A stretch of 64,000 nt of DNA from Methylobacterium mesophilicum SR1.6/6 (lineage in GTDB: Bacteria > Pseudomonadota > Alphaproteobacteria > Rhizobiales > Beijerinckiaceae), in contig NZ_CP043538.1 of assembly GCF_000364445.2 (NCBI RefSeq), positions 474,501 to 538,500 of the forward strand. The letters run 5' to 3'. Below the pieces are notes generated by a model. It ran no database searches and was not told where the DNA came from. It was given only the letters and a program-made list of their open reading frames with translations. Every line of letters begins with the position of its first letter. The stretch's first letter is position 1. Made by a program: the position numbers and the translations under genes. Of this stretch, positions 1-9,002 are shown in pieces.

Positions 1-1862
1 CGGTCCCAGCCGAAGCGCAGCGCGGCCTCGACCGCGACCCGCACTGTGTCCCGTGGGATGACGCGGTTGCGATACGCCGCTTCCTGCGCCGCGAAGGCCT
101 CCCAGGAGGGCATGGAGACGACCGCGGTCGGTACGCCCTCCGCCTGCAGCGTGTCGCGGGCCGCGAGCGCCAGCGCGACCTCCGATCCGGTCCCGATCAG
201 CGTCACCCGCCGCGGGCCCTCGGCCTCCGCCAGCACATAGGCGCCCCGCGCGCTCCGGTTCTCCCCGGCGCTCGACCGCTGCAGCGCCGGCAGCGCCTGC
301 CGCGAGCAGACGAGCGAGCTCGGGCCCGTCCGGTTGGCAAGAGCGATCTCCCAGCACTCGGCGGTCTCCACCGCGTCGGCCGGGCGCAGCACCAGCATGT
401 TGGGGATGGCTCGCAGTGACGCGAGGTACTCGACCGGCTGATGGGTCGGGCCGTTGCGGCCGATGGCGATCGAATCGTGGCTGTAGACCGTGATGACCGG
501 CAGGTTCATCAGCGCCGCCATGCGCAGCGACGGGCGCATGTAGTCGGAGAAAACGAGGTAGGTGGCGCCCACCGGCACCAGGCCGCGATGGGCCGCGATG
601 CCGTTCATCATCGAGCCCATCGCGTGTTCGCGGATGCCGTAATGCAGGTAGCGGCCGGACCGGTCCTGGGCCGTGAAGGCGTGGAGCGCGCCCTTGTGCC
701 TCGTCGGCCCCTCCAGGTCCGGGGCGCCCGAGAACAGCTCCGGGATGGTGTCGGAGAGTTCGGCCACGATCCCGGCGGAGATCTCAATGCTCGAGCGCGC
801 CTCACCCGCCTCGGCGAGGCGGTCGCGCAGGGCGCGGAGCCGCGCGTTCCAGCCCTCGGGCAGGCGGGCGTCGGACACCCGGTCGAACTCCGCCCGCGCG
901 CCGGCCGGCAACGCCTCCCGGCGGCGCCCCCAGGCTGCGTAGGCGTCGCGGTTGCGCTCGCGGACGCCCCGACGCCACGCCTCCGCTACGTCGGCCGGCA
1001 CGGTGAACGGCGGGTAGTCCCAGCCCCTGGCGGACCGCGCCTCGGCGCAGTCACTGTCGAGCACGCGCCCGCCATGGGCGCCGCGCTGGCCCTCGAGGCG
1101 CGGCAGGCCGCGGCCGATCACGGTCCGGCAGGCGATGAGGGTCGGGCGCGGGTCGCCCTGGGCGAGCCGGATCGCGGCCGAGACCGCCTCGACGTCGTGG
1201 CCGTCCGCGTCGATCACCTGCCAATCGGCGGCGCGGAAGCGCGCGCGCACGTCCTCCGAAATCGACAGGTCGGTGGAGCCGTCGTCGGTGACGCGGTTGT
1301 CGTCCCACAGGAAAGTGAGTTTCCCCAGGCGCAGATGGCCGGCGAGGGAGATCACCTCGTGGGCGATACCCTCCTGCAGGCAGCCGTCGCCGACCAGGGC
1401 GTAAGTGCGGTGGTCGACCAGCTCCGGGCCGAAGGCGGCCGCGAGCTTGGCCTCGGCCACCGCCATGCCGACCGCGTTGGCGATGCCCTGCCCCAGGGGA
1501 CCGGTGGTCGCCTCAATGCCGAGCTCGGGCGCGATCTCCGGGTGGCCATGCGTGTGGGCGCCGAGCTCGCGGAACCGCCGGATCTGCTCCATTGGCAGGC
1601 CGGCATAGCCGGCGAGGTGGAGCGCCGCGTAGAGCAGCATCGAGCCGTGGCCGTTCGACAACACGAACCGGTCGCGGTTGGGCCAGACCGGGTCGTCCGG
1701 GTTGCAGCGCAGATGGCGCGTGAACAGCGCCACGGCGATCTCGGCGCAGCCCAGCGGGGCGCCGGGATGGCCGTCCCCGGCCCGCTCAATCGCGTCGAGG
1801 GCGAGGAAGCGGATTGCGTCAGCCATCCGGGCCGTGAGCGTGGGGCTGGGCGTATCGGTCAT
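1..1862 (-). CDS. tkt: Transketolase, full-length type (3' end off the window)
   Basis: Thiamine-diphosphate enzyme moving two-carbon units between sugar phosphates in the cytoplasm. About 620 residues are visible; the C-terminal end lies beyond the left edge. Near the N-terminus are DAIERAGDGHPGAPLG and FVLSNGHGSMLLYAALHLAG, then GPLGQGIANAVGMA and the GDGCLQEG...N diphosphate motif. The pyrimidine-domain motif YGIREHAMGSMMNG carries the catalytic Glu. The ATG at 1860-1862 gives the usual MTDTPSPTL..ADAIRFLALDA start. It lies 90 bases downstream of the TRAP permease gene on the same strand, so it may be the last gene of that operon. Having it beside a split transketolase is unusual. Confidence in the family is high; the substrate in this context is not known. 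Confidence 0.93.
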   Translation of the reverse strand, partial: MTDTPSPTLTARMADAIRFLALDAIERAGDGHPGAPLGCAEIAVALFTRHLRCNPDDPVWPNRDRFVLSNGHGSMLLYAALHLAGYAGLPMEQIRRFRELGAHTHGHPEIAPELGIEATTGPLGQGIANAVGMAVAEAKLAAAFGPELVDHRTYALVGDGCLQEGIAHEVISLAGHLRLGKLTFLWDDNRVTDDGSTDLSISEDVRARFRAADWQVIDADGHDVEAVSAAIRLAQGDPRPTLIACRTVIGRGLPRLEGQRGAHGGRVLDSDCAEARSARGWDYPPFTVPADVAEAWRRGVRERNRDAYAAWGRRREALPAGARAEFDRVSDARLPEGWNARLRALRDRLAEAGEARSSIEISAGIVAELSDTIPELFSGAPDLEGPTRHKGALHAFTAQDRSGRYLHYGIREHAMGSMMNGIAAHRGLVPVGATYLVFSDYMRPSLRMAALMNLPVITVYSHDSIAIGRNGPTHQPVEYLASLRAIPNMLVLRPADAVETAECWEIALANRTGPSSLVCSRQALPALQRSSAGENRSARGAYVLAEAEGPRRVTLIGTGSEVALALAARDTLQAEGVPTAVVSMPSWEAFAAQEAAYRNRVIPRDTVRVAVEAALRFGWD

Positions 1863-1952
1863 TGAGGGCACTCGGCGGTGGAGTCAGGATGCGCAGCGGC
1901 GGTCCGGACGGCATCGCGGCCGCCCGGGCAGGCTCGCCCCGGTCGTATGGCT

Positions 1953-3854
1953 TCAGAGAAAGCCGATGGAGAACCAGGGGACGAGGATGATGGCGAGCAG
2001 CCCGACCAGCAGGGCCACGATGTAGCCGACGATCGGGCGCATCCCGGCATCGGGATTGATCCGGCTGATGGCGCAGGCGGCGTAGTAGCCGACGCCGAAG
2101 GGCGGGGCGAACAGGCCGATGCCCATGGCGAGGATCACCACCATCGAGTAGTGGACCTCGTGCACGCCGACCGCCCGGGCGATCGGGAACAGCAGCGGGC
2201 CGAACAGCACGATCGCCGGGATGCCCTCCAGCACCGAGCCCAGGATGATGAAGGCGACGGCCGAGACGAACAGGAAGCCGAGCGCGCCGCCGGGCAGGCC
2301 CTTCATCACGACGGCCAGCGTTTCCGAGAAGCCCGACTGGGTCAGCGCCCAGGCCATGCCGGTGGCCGCGCCGATGATCAGCAGGATCGCCCCCGACAGG
2401 GCGGCGGTCGTCACCAGCATCGGGTAGAGCCGCCGCCAGTCGAACTGCCGGTAGACCAGCAAGCCCGCCAGCGCCGCGTAGACGATGCCGATGGTCGAGA
2501 CCTCGGTGGCGGTGGCGATGCCCTCGACCACGGCGAAGCGGATCACGAACGGCAGCGCGAGGGCCGGGATCGCCACCAGGAAGGCGCGGCCGATGACGCG
2601 GCCCGACGGGCGCGCCACGTGGCTCAGGTCCTCGCGGCGGTAGCGCCACCAGACCAGGGCGCAGAGCGTCGCGGCGAGCACGAGGCCCGGCATCAGGCCG
2701 CCGGTGAACAGGGCGGTGATCGACACGCCGGTGACCGAGCCGATGGTGATCAGCACGATGGAGGGCGGGATCGTCTCGGTCTGCGCGCCGGTGGTGGCCA
2801 GGAGCGCGACGAGGTCGCCCTCCTTGGCACCGCGGGCCTTCATCTCGGGGAACAGCACGGGGGCGACGGCGGCCATGTCGGCGGCCTTGGAGCCGGAGAT
2901 GCCGGAGACGAGGTACATGGCGCCGACCAGCACGTAGTGCAGGCCGCCGCGGACATGGCCGAGCAGGCTGGCCAGGAAGCCCACCATGGCCTTGGCCATG
3001 CCGGTCATCTCGATCAGCAGGCCGAGGAACACGAACAGTGGCACGGCGAGCAGGATCAGGTGGCTCATGCCCTCGTCCATGCGCCCCACCACCACCATCG
3101 ACGGGGCGTTGGTGGTCAGCGTGATGTAGGCGAAGGTCGACAAACCGAACGCGAAGGCGATCGGCACGCCGGAGAACACGAGGGCGCCGACGCCGAGGAC
3201 GAAGAACAGCAGCAGGTTGAGGTTGCCGAGCCCCGCCAGCCACGGCTGGAGGGCGACGAGCCCACCTGCAACTGCAACGCCGAGCACCAGTGCGCCGGCC
3301 GTCATCCGCCAATCGGCCGTTTCGAAGAGTCGGATGACGGCGACCAGCAGCATCAGCCCGAGGCCGATCGGCAGGGCGGCGGCACGCCACGCATTGTTGA
3401 GATCAAGGGCCGGCGTCTGAACGTAGATTTCCTCGGCCGCGAACTCGTAGGCCGGGTGCAGCACAAGGCTGACGAAGATCAGGCCCGCCACCAGCGCGAC
3501 TGTCTCCAGGAAGGCGCGGGTGCGAGGTCCGGTCATGGCGACGATCGCCGTCATGCGCATGTGCTCGGCGCGGCGGAAGGCGACGACGGCGCCCAGCATG
3601 GCGAGCCACAGGAACAGGATCGAGGCGAGTTCGTCCGACCAGACGAGCGGCTCATGGAAGACGTAGCGGCTCACGACGCCAGCGAGCAGCACCCCGATCT
3701 CGGCCAGCACCAGCAGGGCGGCCGGGATCTCGACGAGATGACCGAGGAACCGGTCGGAGCTCCTGAGCCATGGGTGACCGCTCAGCGGGGGCCCATGCAG
3801 GCCGTGACTGGGTGTTGCCTCGGCAGAGGCGGCGGCCGCGATATCGATGTGCAT
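1953..3854 (-). CDS. dctQM: TRAP transporter fused small and large permease subunits (DctQM)
   Basis: Inner-membrane permease of a tripartite (TRAP) transporter, driving solute uptake by ion symport. The 633-residue protein begins with a DctQ-like domain of four membrane spans (about residues 35-190, with VSRYVFHEPLVWSDELA typical of DctQ). A DctM-like domain follows (about 200-633), with FSGVPIAFAFGLS, VPLFVFLGLLIE, SGISGSKAADMAAV and ETIPPSIVLI. QM fusions are common in the family. The start lies 12 bases after the stop of the binding-protein gene, so the two are surely co-transcribed. The substrate cannot be read from sequence; neighbouring transketolases suggest a sugar, sugar acid or polyol. 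Confidence 0.93.
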   Translation of the reverse strand: MHIDIAAAASAEATPSHGLHGPPLSGHPWLRSSDRFLGHLVEIPAALLVLAEIGVLLAGVVSRYVFHEPLVWSDELASILFLWLAMLGAVVAFRRAEHMRMTAIVAMTGPRTRAFLETVALVAGLIFVSLVLHPAYEFAAEEIYVQTPALDLNNAWRAAALPIGLGLMLLVAVIRLFETADWRMTAGALVLGVAVAGGLVALQPWLAGLGNLNLLLFFVLGVGALVFSGVPIAFAFGLSTFAYITLTTNAPSMVVVGRMDEGMSHLILLAVPLFVFLGLLIEMTGMAKAMVGFLASLLGHVRGGLHYVLVGAMYLVSGISGSKAADMAAVAPVLFPEMKARGAKEGDLVALLATTGAQTETIPPSIVLITIGSVTGVSITALFTGGLMPGLVLAATLCALVWWRYRREDLSHVARPSGRVIGRAFLVAIPALALPFVIRFAVVEGIATATEVSTIGIVYAALAGLLVYRQFDWRRLYPMLVTTAALSGAILLIIGAATGMAWALTQSGFSETLAVVMKGLPGGALGFLFVSAVAFIILGSVLEGIPAIVLFGPLLFPIARAVGVHEVHYSMVVILAMGIGLFAPPFGVGYYAACAISRINPDAGMRPIVGYIVALLVGLLAIILVPWFSIGFL

Positions 3855-3866
3855 GACACCCCACCC

Positions 3867-4883
3867 TCAACCGAGCTTGCCGGATACGGCTTCGAGGTGG
3901 CTCCAGCCGACCTCACCGAACTTCGCCTTCCAGTCCTTGTAAAAACTCGTCTTGGCGAGGGCGGCACGGAAGGGCTCGCGGTCGACGTCGATGAACTTGA
4001 TCCCCTTCTCGGTCAGGGTCGTGCGCAGAGAGGCGCTGAGCTTGGCCACGTCCGCCCGCTGATCCTGACCCGAGCGGTCGAACTCCCTAGTCACGATCGC
4101 GCGCAGGTCCTCGGGCAGCTTCTGCCAAGCGCGCTTGTTGCCGAGGATCCAGTAGCCGTCCCAGACGTGGCCGGTCAGGCTACAGGACTTCTGAACCTCG
4201 TAGAGGCGCGTCGTGGCGATGATCGGCAGCGGGTTCTCTTCGCCCTCCACGACCTTGGTTTGGAGCGCCGAGTACAGTTCGTTGAAGTTGATCGGCGCGG
4301 CGCCGGCGTCGAGCGCCTTGAAGAGCGAGGTCAGCATCGGTGCTTGGGGCACGCGGATCTTGAAGCCCTTCAGGTCTTCGGGCGTCCTGATTTCACGGGT
4401 CGAGGAGGTGATCTGACGGAAGCCGTTATCCCAGCTCTTGCAGATGGTCGTGATCGGCGTCTTAGCAATCTCGGCGCGGACATAGTCGCCGAGCGCCCCG
4501 TCCATGGCCTTCCAGACGGCATCGTAATCCTTGAAGGCGAAGCCGGTGTTGGGCAGGCTGGATGCCGGCACGAAAGTCGACAGGATCGAGTGTGCGAGGT
4601 TGAAGAACTCGACCGAGCCGTTCCGCACCTGCGACAGCAGGTCGGTGTCCGAGCCGAGTTGGTTGGCCGGGAACAACTTGATGTCGACGCGCCCGTTCGT
4701 CGCCTCGCGGATCCGGTCGCACGCTTCCTGCGCCCGGACGTTGACCGGATGGGTCGGGTCCTGGCCTGTGGCGAGCTTGTAGCCAAATTCGGCGGCATCG
4801 CCCCGGCGCGTGATGATCCCAAAGATCGGGACAGCCGCGGCGCCGGCAAGAAGTGTCCGACGGCTTATGTTGAATGTGCTCAC
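3867..4883 (-). CDS. dctP: TRAP transporter periplasmic substrate-binding protein (DctP family)
   Basis: Periplasmic receptor of the TRAP transporter. It has 338 residues, the usual family length. The N-terminus SRRTLLAGAAAVPIFG is a probable Tat-type signal. The conserved ligand-carboxylate Arg lies in LKGFKIRVPQAP. Further family blocks are NQLGSDTDLLSQVRNG and VEGEENPLPII. The chosen start is GTG at 4881-4883, preceded by GGGAG at normal spacing. It is followed after 12 bases by the DctQM permease. The upstream 304-base gap with a perfect hairpin may allow separate or attenuated expression relative to the transketolase genes. The conserved Arg suggests a carboxylate-bearing ligand, but TRAP proteins also bind other solutes. 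Confidence 0.92.
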   Translation of the reverse strand: MSTFNISRRTLLAGAAAVPIFGIITRRGDAAEFGYKLATGQDPTHPVNVRAQEACDRIREATNGRVDIKLFPANQLGSDTDLLSQVRNGSVEFFNLAHSILSTFVPASSLPNTGFAFKDYDAVWKAMDGALGDYVRAEIAKTPITTICKSWDNGFRQITSSTREIRTPEDLKGFKIRVPQAPMLTSLFKALDAGAAPINFNELYSALQTKVVEGEENPLPIIATTRLYEVQKSCSLTGHVWDGYWILGNKRAWQKLPEDLRAIVTREFDRSGQDQRADVAKLSASLRTTLTEKGIKFIDVDREPFRAALAKTSFYKDWKAKFGEVGWSHLEAVSGKLG

Positions 4884-5098
4884 GATTTCACTCCCTGATT
4901 ATGTTCGGCGTCGCGATCTCGCCCGCTATGGTCTTGAAGATCGCCGGCTTTTGCCCAGGCGCGCAGGTCGCCCATTTCCCGGGCGTTCTTATTGTCTTGG
5001 TCGAATTTTGAAGTCGTTGATCGTTTTCAGGCGCGCATCATCGCTCGGCGCGCGCAATGCGGCCGGATAAATAGAAAAATACACCTGTCGGCACAGCA

Positions 5099-5126
5099 TG
5101 ATCGCGGACGTGGAGATCCGCGATCA
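5099..5126. terminator. Perfect 10-bp inverted repeat between split transketolase and dctP
   Basis: TGATCGCGGA and TCCGCGATCA flank an 8-base loop. It lies 62 bases past the stop of the split-transketolase C subunit and about 215 bases before dctP. No T-tract follows on either strand, so it could be an mRNA-stabilising or attenuating hairpin, or an operator, rather than a classical terminator. The rest of 4884-5187 shows no gene. Confidence 0.5.
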
Positions 5127-5187
5127 CTTCATTTGAGGTCGATTATGGATGCGATCAGGCGCTTATCGTCGCCAGTTACGATTGCGC

Positions 5188-6210
5188 CTACAGCCAACCG
5201 CGGATGCTTCGGGCCATCGCTTCGGTCGAGATGCCGTAGCGGTCGTGCAGCGTCGGAAGCGCTCCAGCGTCGAGGAACTCGTCAGGCAAACCGACCTGGC
5301 GGAAGCCGCGCTCGGGCAACGTGCCGTTGCGCATCAGCAGCCCCGCCACCGCTTCACCGAGGCCACCGACTACGGTGTGGTTCTCTGCGACCACCACAAG
5401 ACGGCCGCCGCTACGGACCTCAGCCAGGATCGTCGCCTCATCGAGGGGCTTGATCGTCGGCACGTGGAGCACCGCTACATCCGTTCGATCTTCGCTGAGC
5501 TTCTCGGCCACTTCGAGCGCACGCATCGTCATCAGGCCCGACGATATGATCAGTACGTCGCGCCCGTCGCGGATCGTCTTGGCCTTGCCCATCTCGAACC
5601 GGTAGCCGTACTCGTCGAGCACCAGCGGGACGTTGCCGCGCAGGAGCCGCAGGTAGACCGGGCCCTGATGGGCGACCATCGCCGGGACCATCTGCTCGAT
5701 CTCGTGCGCGTCGCAGGGATCAAGGATCGTCATGTTCGGCATGCCACGGAAGATCGCGACATCCTCGGTCGCCTGGTGGCTGGGGCCGTAGCCGGTGGTC
5801 AGGCCGGGCAGCGCGCAGGCGATCTTGACGTTGAGGTTCTCCTCGGCGATCGCGAGGCAGATGAAGTCGTAGGCGCGCCGCGCCGCGAACACCGCGTAGG
5901 TGGTAGCGAACGGTACGAATCCTTCACGAGCCATCCCAGCCGCCGCGCTCATCAACAGCTGCTCGGCCATCCCCATCTGGTAGAAGCGATCGGGGTGGGC
6001 CTGCGCGAAGATGTGCAGGTCCGTGTACTTGGCCAGATCCGCCGAAAGGCCGACGATGTCGGGCCGCGTCTTGGCGAGCTCGACCAGGGCGTGGCCGAAC
6101 GGGGCTGGCTTCGTGCGCTGCCCCGGGGCGGCGAGGGAGGCGATCATCGCCGAGGTCTTGGCGCCGCCGCCGACGCGCGGCGCGGGCTTCTCGTACTTCG
6201 AACGCCTCAT
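5188..6210 (-). CDS. Split transketolase, C-terminal subunit
   Basis: Pyrimidine-binding plus C-terminal domain half of a two-subunit transketolase, 340 residues. It shows GQRTKPAPFGHALVELA, FYQMGMAEQLLMSAAAGMA (catalytic Glu in MAEQ), and a C-terminal domain with DVLIISSGLMTMRALEVAEKL and VVAENHTVVGGLGEAVA. The chosen start is MRRSKYEKP at 6208-6210, whose ATG overlaps the stop of the N-subunit gene by four bases (ATGA). This coupling fits equal production of both subunits. Split transketolases are known in dedicated sugar pathways, such as the apulose-4-phosphate transketolase AptAB of apiose catabolism. Here no kinase or isomerase is present to fix the substrate. Confidence 0.92.
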   Translation of the reverse strand: MRRSKYEKPAPRVGGGAKTSAMIASLAAPGQRTKPAPFGHALVELAKTRPDIVGLSADLAKYTDLHIFAQAHPDRFYQMGMAEQLLMSAAAGMAREGFVPFATTYAVFAARRAYDFICLAIAEENLNVKIACALPGLTTGYGPSHQATEDVAIFRGMPNMTILDPCDAHEIEQMVPAMVAHQGPVYLRLLRGNVPLVLDEYGYRFEMGKAKTIRDGRDVLIISSGLMTMRALEVAEKLSEDRTDVAVLHVPTIKPLDEATILAEVRSGGRLVVVAENHTVVGGLGEAVAGLLMRNGTLPERGFRQVGLPDEFLDAGALPTLHDRYGISTEAMARSIRGWL

Positions 6211-7058
6211 TGCACCCTCCCCTCGTCCAGGATCTTCAGCGCCTGCGTCCACTCGGCCGGCTCGACCCGCAGGAAGTGGTTGCGCTCGCGCTCCTCGAGG
6301 AACGGCACGCCCTTGGCCATCTTCGTATCGCAGATGATCACCCGGGGTTCGGGACCCGGATGGTGCCGGGCGGCGTCGAAGGCCTTCACCAGCGCGTCGA
6401 TGTCGTTGCCGTCGACCCGTTGCACGAACCAGTTGAACGCCTCGAACTTCGGCGCGAGCGGCTCGAAGTTGAGCACCCCGTGCGAGGGGCCGTCCGCCTG
6501 CATGCCGTTGACGTCGACGATGCCGATCAGGTTGTCGAGCTTGAACGAGCCGGCCGACATCGCGGCCTCCCAGGTCGAGCCCTCGTCGAGCTCACCATCG
6601 GAAAACAGGTTGTAGACGAAGTTCTTGGAGCCCTTCCGCTTCAGGCCCAGCGCCATGCCGACCGCGATCCCGAGCCCGTGGCCGAGCGAGCCGCCGGTGA
6701 TCTCCATGCCGGGCGTGTAGGCCGCCATGGCCGACATCGGCAGACGGCTGTCGTCGCCGCCGTAGCTCGTCAGCTCGTCCTCCGGGATGATCCCGGCTTC
6801 GATCAGCGCCGCGTAGAGGGCGATGGCGTAGTGACCGATCGACAGGCAGAAGCGGTCGCGGCCTTCCCATTCCGGATCTTCCGGACGGTAGGTCATCGCG
6901 TGGAAGTAGCTCACCGCCAGAACATCGGAGATACCGAGCGCCTGGGCGATGTAGCCCTGGCCCTGAACCTCGCCCATCAGGAGGGCATGGCGGCGAATGT
7001 TATAGGCCCGGTCGGCCAGCGAGATGTTTGTACCCTCGTGGGGTCGTTCGGTTGCCAT
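6207..7058 (-). CDS. Split transketolase, N-terminal (ThDP-binding) subunit
   Basis: Diphosphate-binding half of a two-subunit transketolase, 283 residues. Motifs in order are NIRRHALLMGEVQGQGYIAQ, FCLSIGHYAIALYAALIEAG, GSLGHGLGIAVGMALG, and SDGELDEGSTWEAA ending in the metal-binding Asn of VDVNGMQADG. It starts 13 bases after the SDR stop, with the strong site GGGAGGAC ahead of the ATG, and its stop overlaps the start of the C subunit. The order SDR, N subunit, C subunit, TRAP transporter points to a specific sugar or polyol route: oxidation to a ketose, then two-carbon transfer. The missing phosphorylation step would have to be supplied elsewhere. Confidence 0.93.
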   Translation of the reverse strand: MATERPHEGTNISLADRAYNIRRHALLMGEVQGQGYIAQALGISDVLAVSYFHAMTYRPEDPEWEGRDRFCLSIGHYAIALYAALIEAGIIPEDELTSYGGDDSRLPMSAMAAYTPGMEITGGSLGHGLGIAVGMALGLKRKGSKNFVYNLFSDGELDEGSTWEAAMSAGSFKLDNLIGIVDVNGMQADGPSHGVLNFEPLAPKFEAFNWFVQRVDGNDIDALVKAFDAARHHPGPEPRVIICDTKMAKGVPFLEERERNHFLRVEPAEWTQALKILDEGRVQ

Positions 7059-7071
7059 GACGTCCTCCCTC

Positions 7072-7821
7072 TCAGTGGATCAGCATGCCGCCGTTCACGT
7101 CGATCACCGCGCCGGTGATGTACGCGGACAGGTCGGAGGCCAGGAACAGGCAGGCATTGGCGATGTCGTCGGCGACGCCGAGGCGCCCCAGCGGGATGCC
7201 CTTGGCGATCTCGACCTTGAGCTCGGGGGTGAGCTTGCCGCCGGTGATGTCGGTCTGGATCAGACCGGGGGTGACGGAATTGACGCGGATGTTGTCGGCG
7301 CCCAGCTCGCGGGCCATCGCCTTCTGGAGACCGAGAACGCCGGCTTTCGCCGCGGAGTAGTGCGGGCCACCGAAGATGCCGCCGCCGCGCTGGGCGGAGA
7401 CAGACGACATGCACACGATCGAACCGGAACCCTGCGCCCGCATCTGCGGGACCACGGCCTGGCTCATGTAGAGCGTGCCGCGCAGGTTCACGTCGGTGAC
7501 AGCGTCGTAGTTCTCGGGTCCCACCTCCATCAGCTTGAGCGGCTGGGTGATGCCGGCATTGTTGACCAGCACGTCGATCGAGCCGAGGCGTTCAAGCGTC
7601 GTGTCGGCAGCCTTCTGACAGGCGGCCCTATCAGTTACGTTGCAGGCAATGCCGAGATGACCTGCACCGAGCTCGGCAGCGGCAGTCTCTGCCTGCCCGG
7701 CGTCGAGGTCGAGAATGACGACGTGGGCTCCATGAGCAGCAAACATGCGCGCGGTAGCCTTGCCGATGCCGCGGGCGGAAGCCGCCCCAGTAATTACGCA
7801 GACCTTCTTTTCGAGAAGCAC
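7072..7821 (-). CDS. Short-chain dehydrogenase/reductase, first structural gene of the transketolase/TRAP operon
   Basis: Classical SDR of 249 residues with the full motif set: TGAASARGIGKA nucleotide-binding loop near the N-terminus, NNAG at the end of strand 4, catalytic Ser in VCMSSVSAQ, YSAAK, and PGLIQTDI. The chosen start is GTG at 7819-7821 (MLLEKKVCVITG), with GGGAGG seven bases ahead; a longer reading upstream lacks SDR homology. The likely role is NAD(P)-linked oxidation of a sugar alcohol or sugar feeding the adjacent split transketolase. The promoter region 7822-8043 holds a palindrome that may be the LysR operator. The family is sure; the substrate is inferred only from context. 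Confidence 0.9.
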   Translation of the reverse strand: MLLEKKVCVITGAASARGIGKATARMFAAHGAHVVILDLDAGQAETAAAELGAGHLGIACNVTDRAACQKAADTTLERLGSIDVLVNNAGITQPLKLMEVGPENYDAVTDVNLRGTLYMSQAVVPQMRAQGSGSIVCMSSVSAQRGGGIFGGPHYSAAKAGVLGLQKAMARELGADNIRVNSVTPGLIQTDITGGKLTPELKVEIAKGIPLGRLGVADDIANACLFLASDLSAYITGAVIDVNGGMLIH

Positions 7822-8021
7822 AGCAATCCTCCCTGCAGACCGAACGGTGCAGCTTTTCGCAATGGGAGGTAGGAAGCGGAGATGGTCCGAAGCCAACTCG
7901 CCCTTTGATCTGCAGCGCTCAAGAGGCGCTTGCATCTCTAAGTCGTTTCCTCACACCCTGTCGTTGGCAGAATAGTGCCAGCGGGCGTGGACGTTAACAA
8001 ACGCTAATTTTTCACTGAAAT

Positions 8022-8036
8022 ATGACTCAGAGTCAT
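8022..8036. promoter_or_regulatory. 15-bp perfect palindrome, candidate LysR-type operator
   Basis: ATGACTCAGAGTCAT reads the same on both strands about a central base and contains a T-N11-A core (TGACTCAGAGTCA). It lies just past the LysR stop, within the 222-base gap before the SDR start, where a LysR activator site for the SDR-transketolase-TRAP operon would be expected. The spacer is also locally AT-rich. Assignment to this LysR protein is inference. Confidence 0.5.
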
Positions 8037-8043
8037 GTGACAG

Positions 8044-8946
8044 CTATTCGAGGTCGGAGCTTGGCGTTATTGAAAGCTCTCCGGCAAGCCAATGCGCGAA
8101 AATCCTAAGCGGCAAACATCGACGGGCTGATGGCGGATAAATAAGATGGTGGCCGATGTAGCGGATCTCTTCCGAACGATTGGCTAGGGGGGCGACTAGA
8201 CGACCAGCAGATATCTCCCGTTCCGCAAGCCGCGTCGACTCAAGTGCAACGCCGAGACCGTCGGCTGCCGCTGTCAGAGCTAGGAAACTGCGGTCGAAAC
8301 GGAGGTTGGCGGCTGGCGGTGCTGCGAGGCCGTTCTTCTCGAACCAGTGTGGCCAACGCACAAGTTTCGTATCGCTTTGGATCAGAGGCTGCTTAAATAA
8401 ATCAGCGGGCTCAGAGATCTGTCTGGCGCGATCAGCGTCACACAAAGGTGTCACTGTCTCCAGTCCGAGTGGCATTCGCAGCAACCCTTCGCCACGGGGG
8501 ACACCATAGACAATGTCAGCATCGAACTCGTTGTCAGTAAAGCGTGTGTAGTCCACGCCGGCGGCCAGCCGCACGTCCATGCCAGGCCGCTCGCGTAGGA
8601 ACCGGGCGAGTCTAGGAGTTAGCCATTGCGCGGCGAAGCTGGGCGCGCAGTGCAGCCGCAAAAGTTGTGGGCCGCGAGTCGATATCATATCGAGCCCTCG
8701 GTTCAATTCGGAAAAAGCTCGACTGACGTGATCGAATAGTATCTCACCAGCTACCGTTGGCGCGCTACCTTGTCCGGCGCGTTCGAAAAGTGGCACGCCA
8801 AGTGTCTCTTCCAGCCTGTTCATGGCATGGCTGACTGCGCTGGCTGTGAGGTTCAACTCACCAGCCGCTTCTTTGAAGGATCGGCGACGAGCTGCTGCCT
8901 CGAAGATCCGGATCGCCGACAGGGGAAGAGATGCGGGAGTTATCAC
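8044..8946 (-). CDS. LysR-family transcriptional regulator (GcvA-like)
   Basis: DNA-binding regulator of 300 residues. The winged helix-turn-helix is at residues 1-65 (RRSFKEAAGELNLTASAVSH, then LEETLGVPLFER), followed by the periplasmic-binding-like effector domain. It sits directly upstream of, and on the same strand as, the SDR-split transketolase-TRAP operon, which it probably controls. The wording of the HTH and the hydrophilic effector domain resemble the GcvA subgroup. Upstream lies an IS3 remnant, so its promoter region may have been altered by insertion. Confidence 0.9.
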   Translation of the reverse strand: MITPASLPLSAIRIFEAAARRRSFKEAAGELNLTASAVSHAMNRLEETLGVPLFERAGQGSAPTVAGEILFDHVSRAFSELNRGLDMISTRGPQLLRLHCAPSFAAQWLTPRLARFLRERPGMDVRLAAGVDYTRFTDNEFDADIVYGVPRGEGLLRMPLGLETVTPLCDADRARQISEPADLFKQPLIQSDTKLVRWPHWFEKNGLAAPPAANLRFDRSFLALTAAADGLGVALESTRLAEREISAGRLVAPLANRSEEIRYIGHHLIYPPSARRCLPLRIFAHWLAGELSITPSSDLE

Positions 8947-9002
8947 TTGCCGTTCCTAGTGTGGGATCCCTGCCTAATTCTCTATACCGATCGAAGAGCA
9001 CC

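Noticed and set aside
1878..4898. Very long plus-strand open frame over the TRAP genes
   Set aside because: Composition is Arg/Gln/His/Gly-rich and without domains; it is the antisense shadow of the high-GC dctQM and dctP genes.
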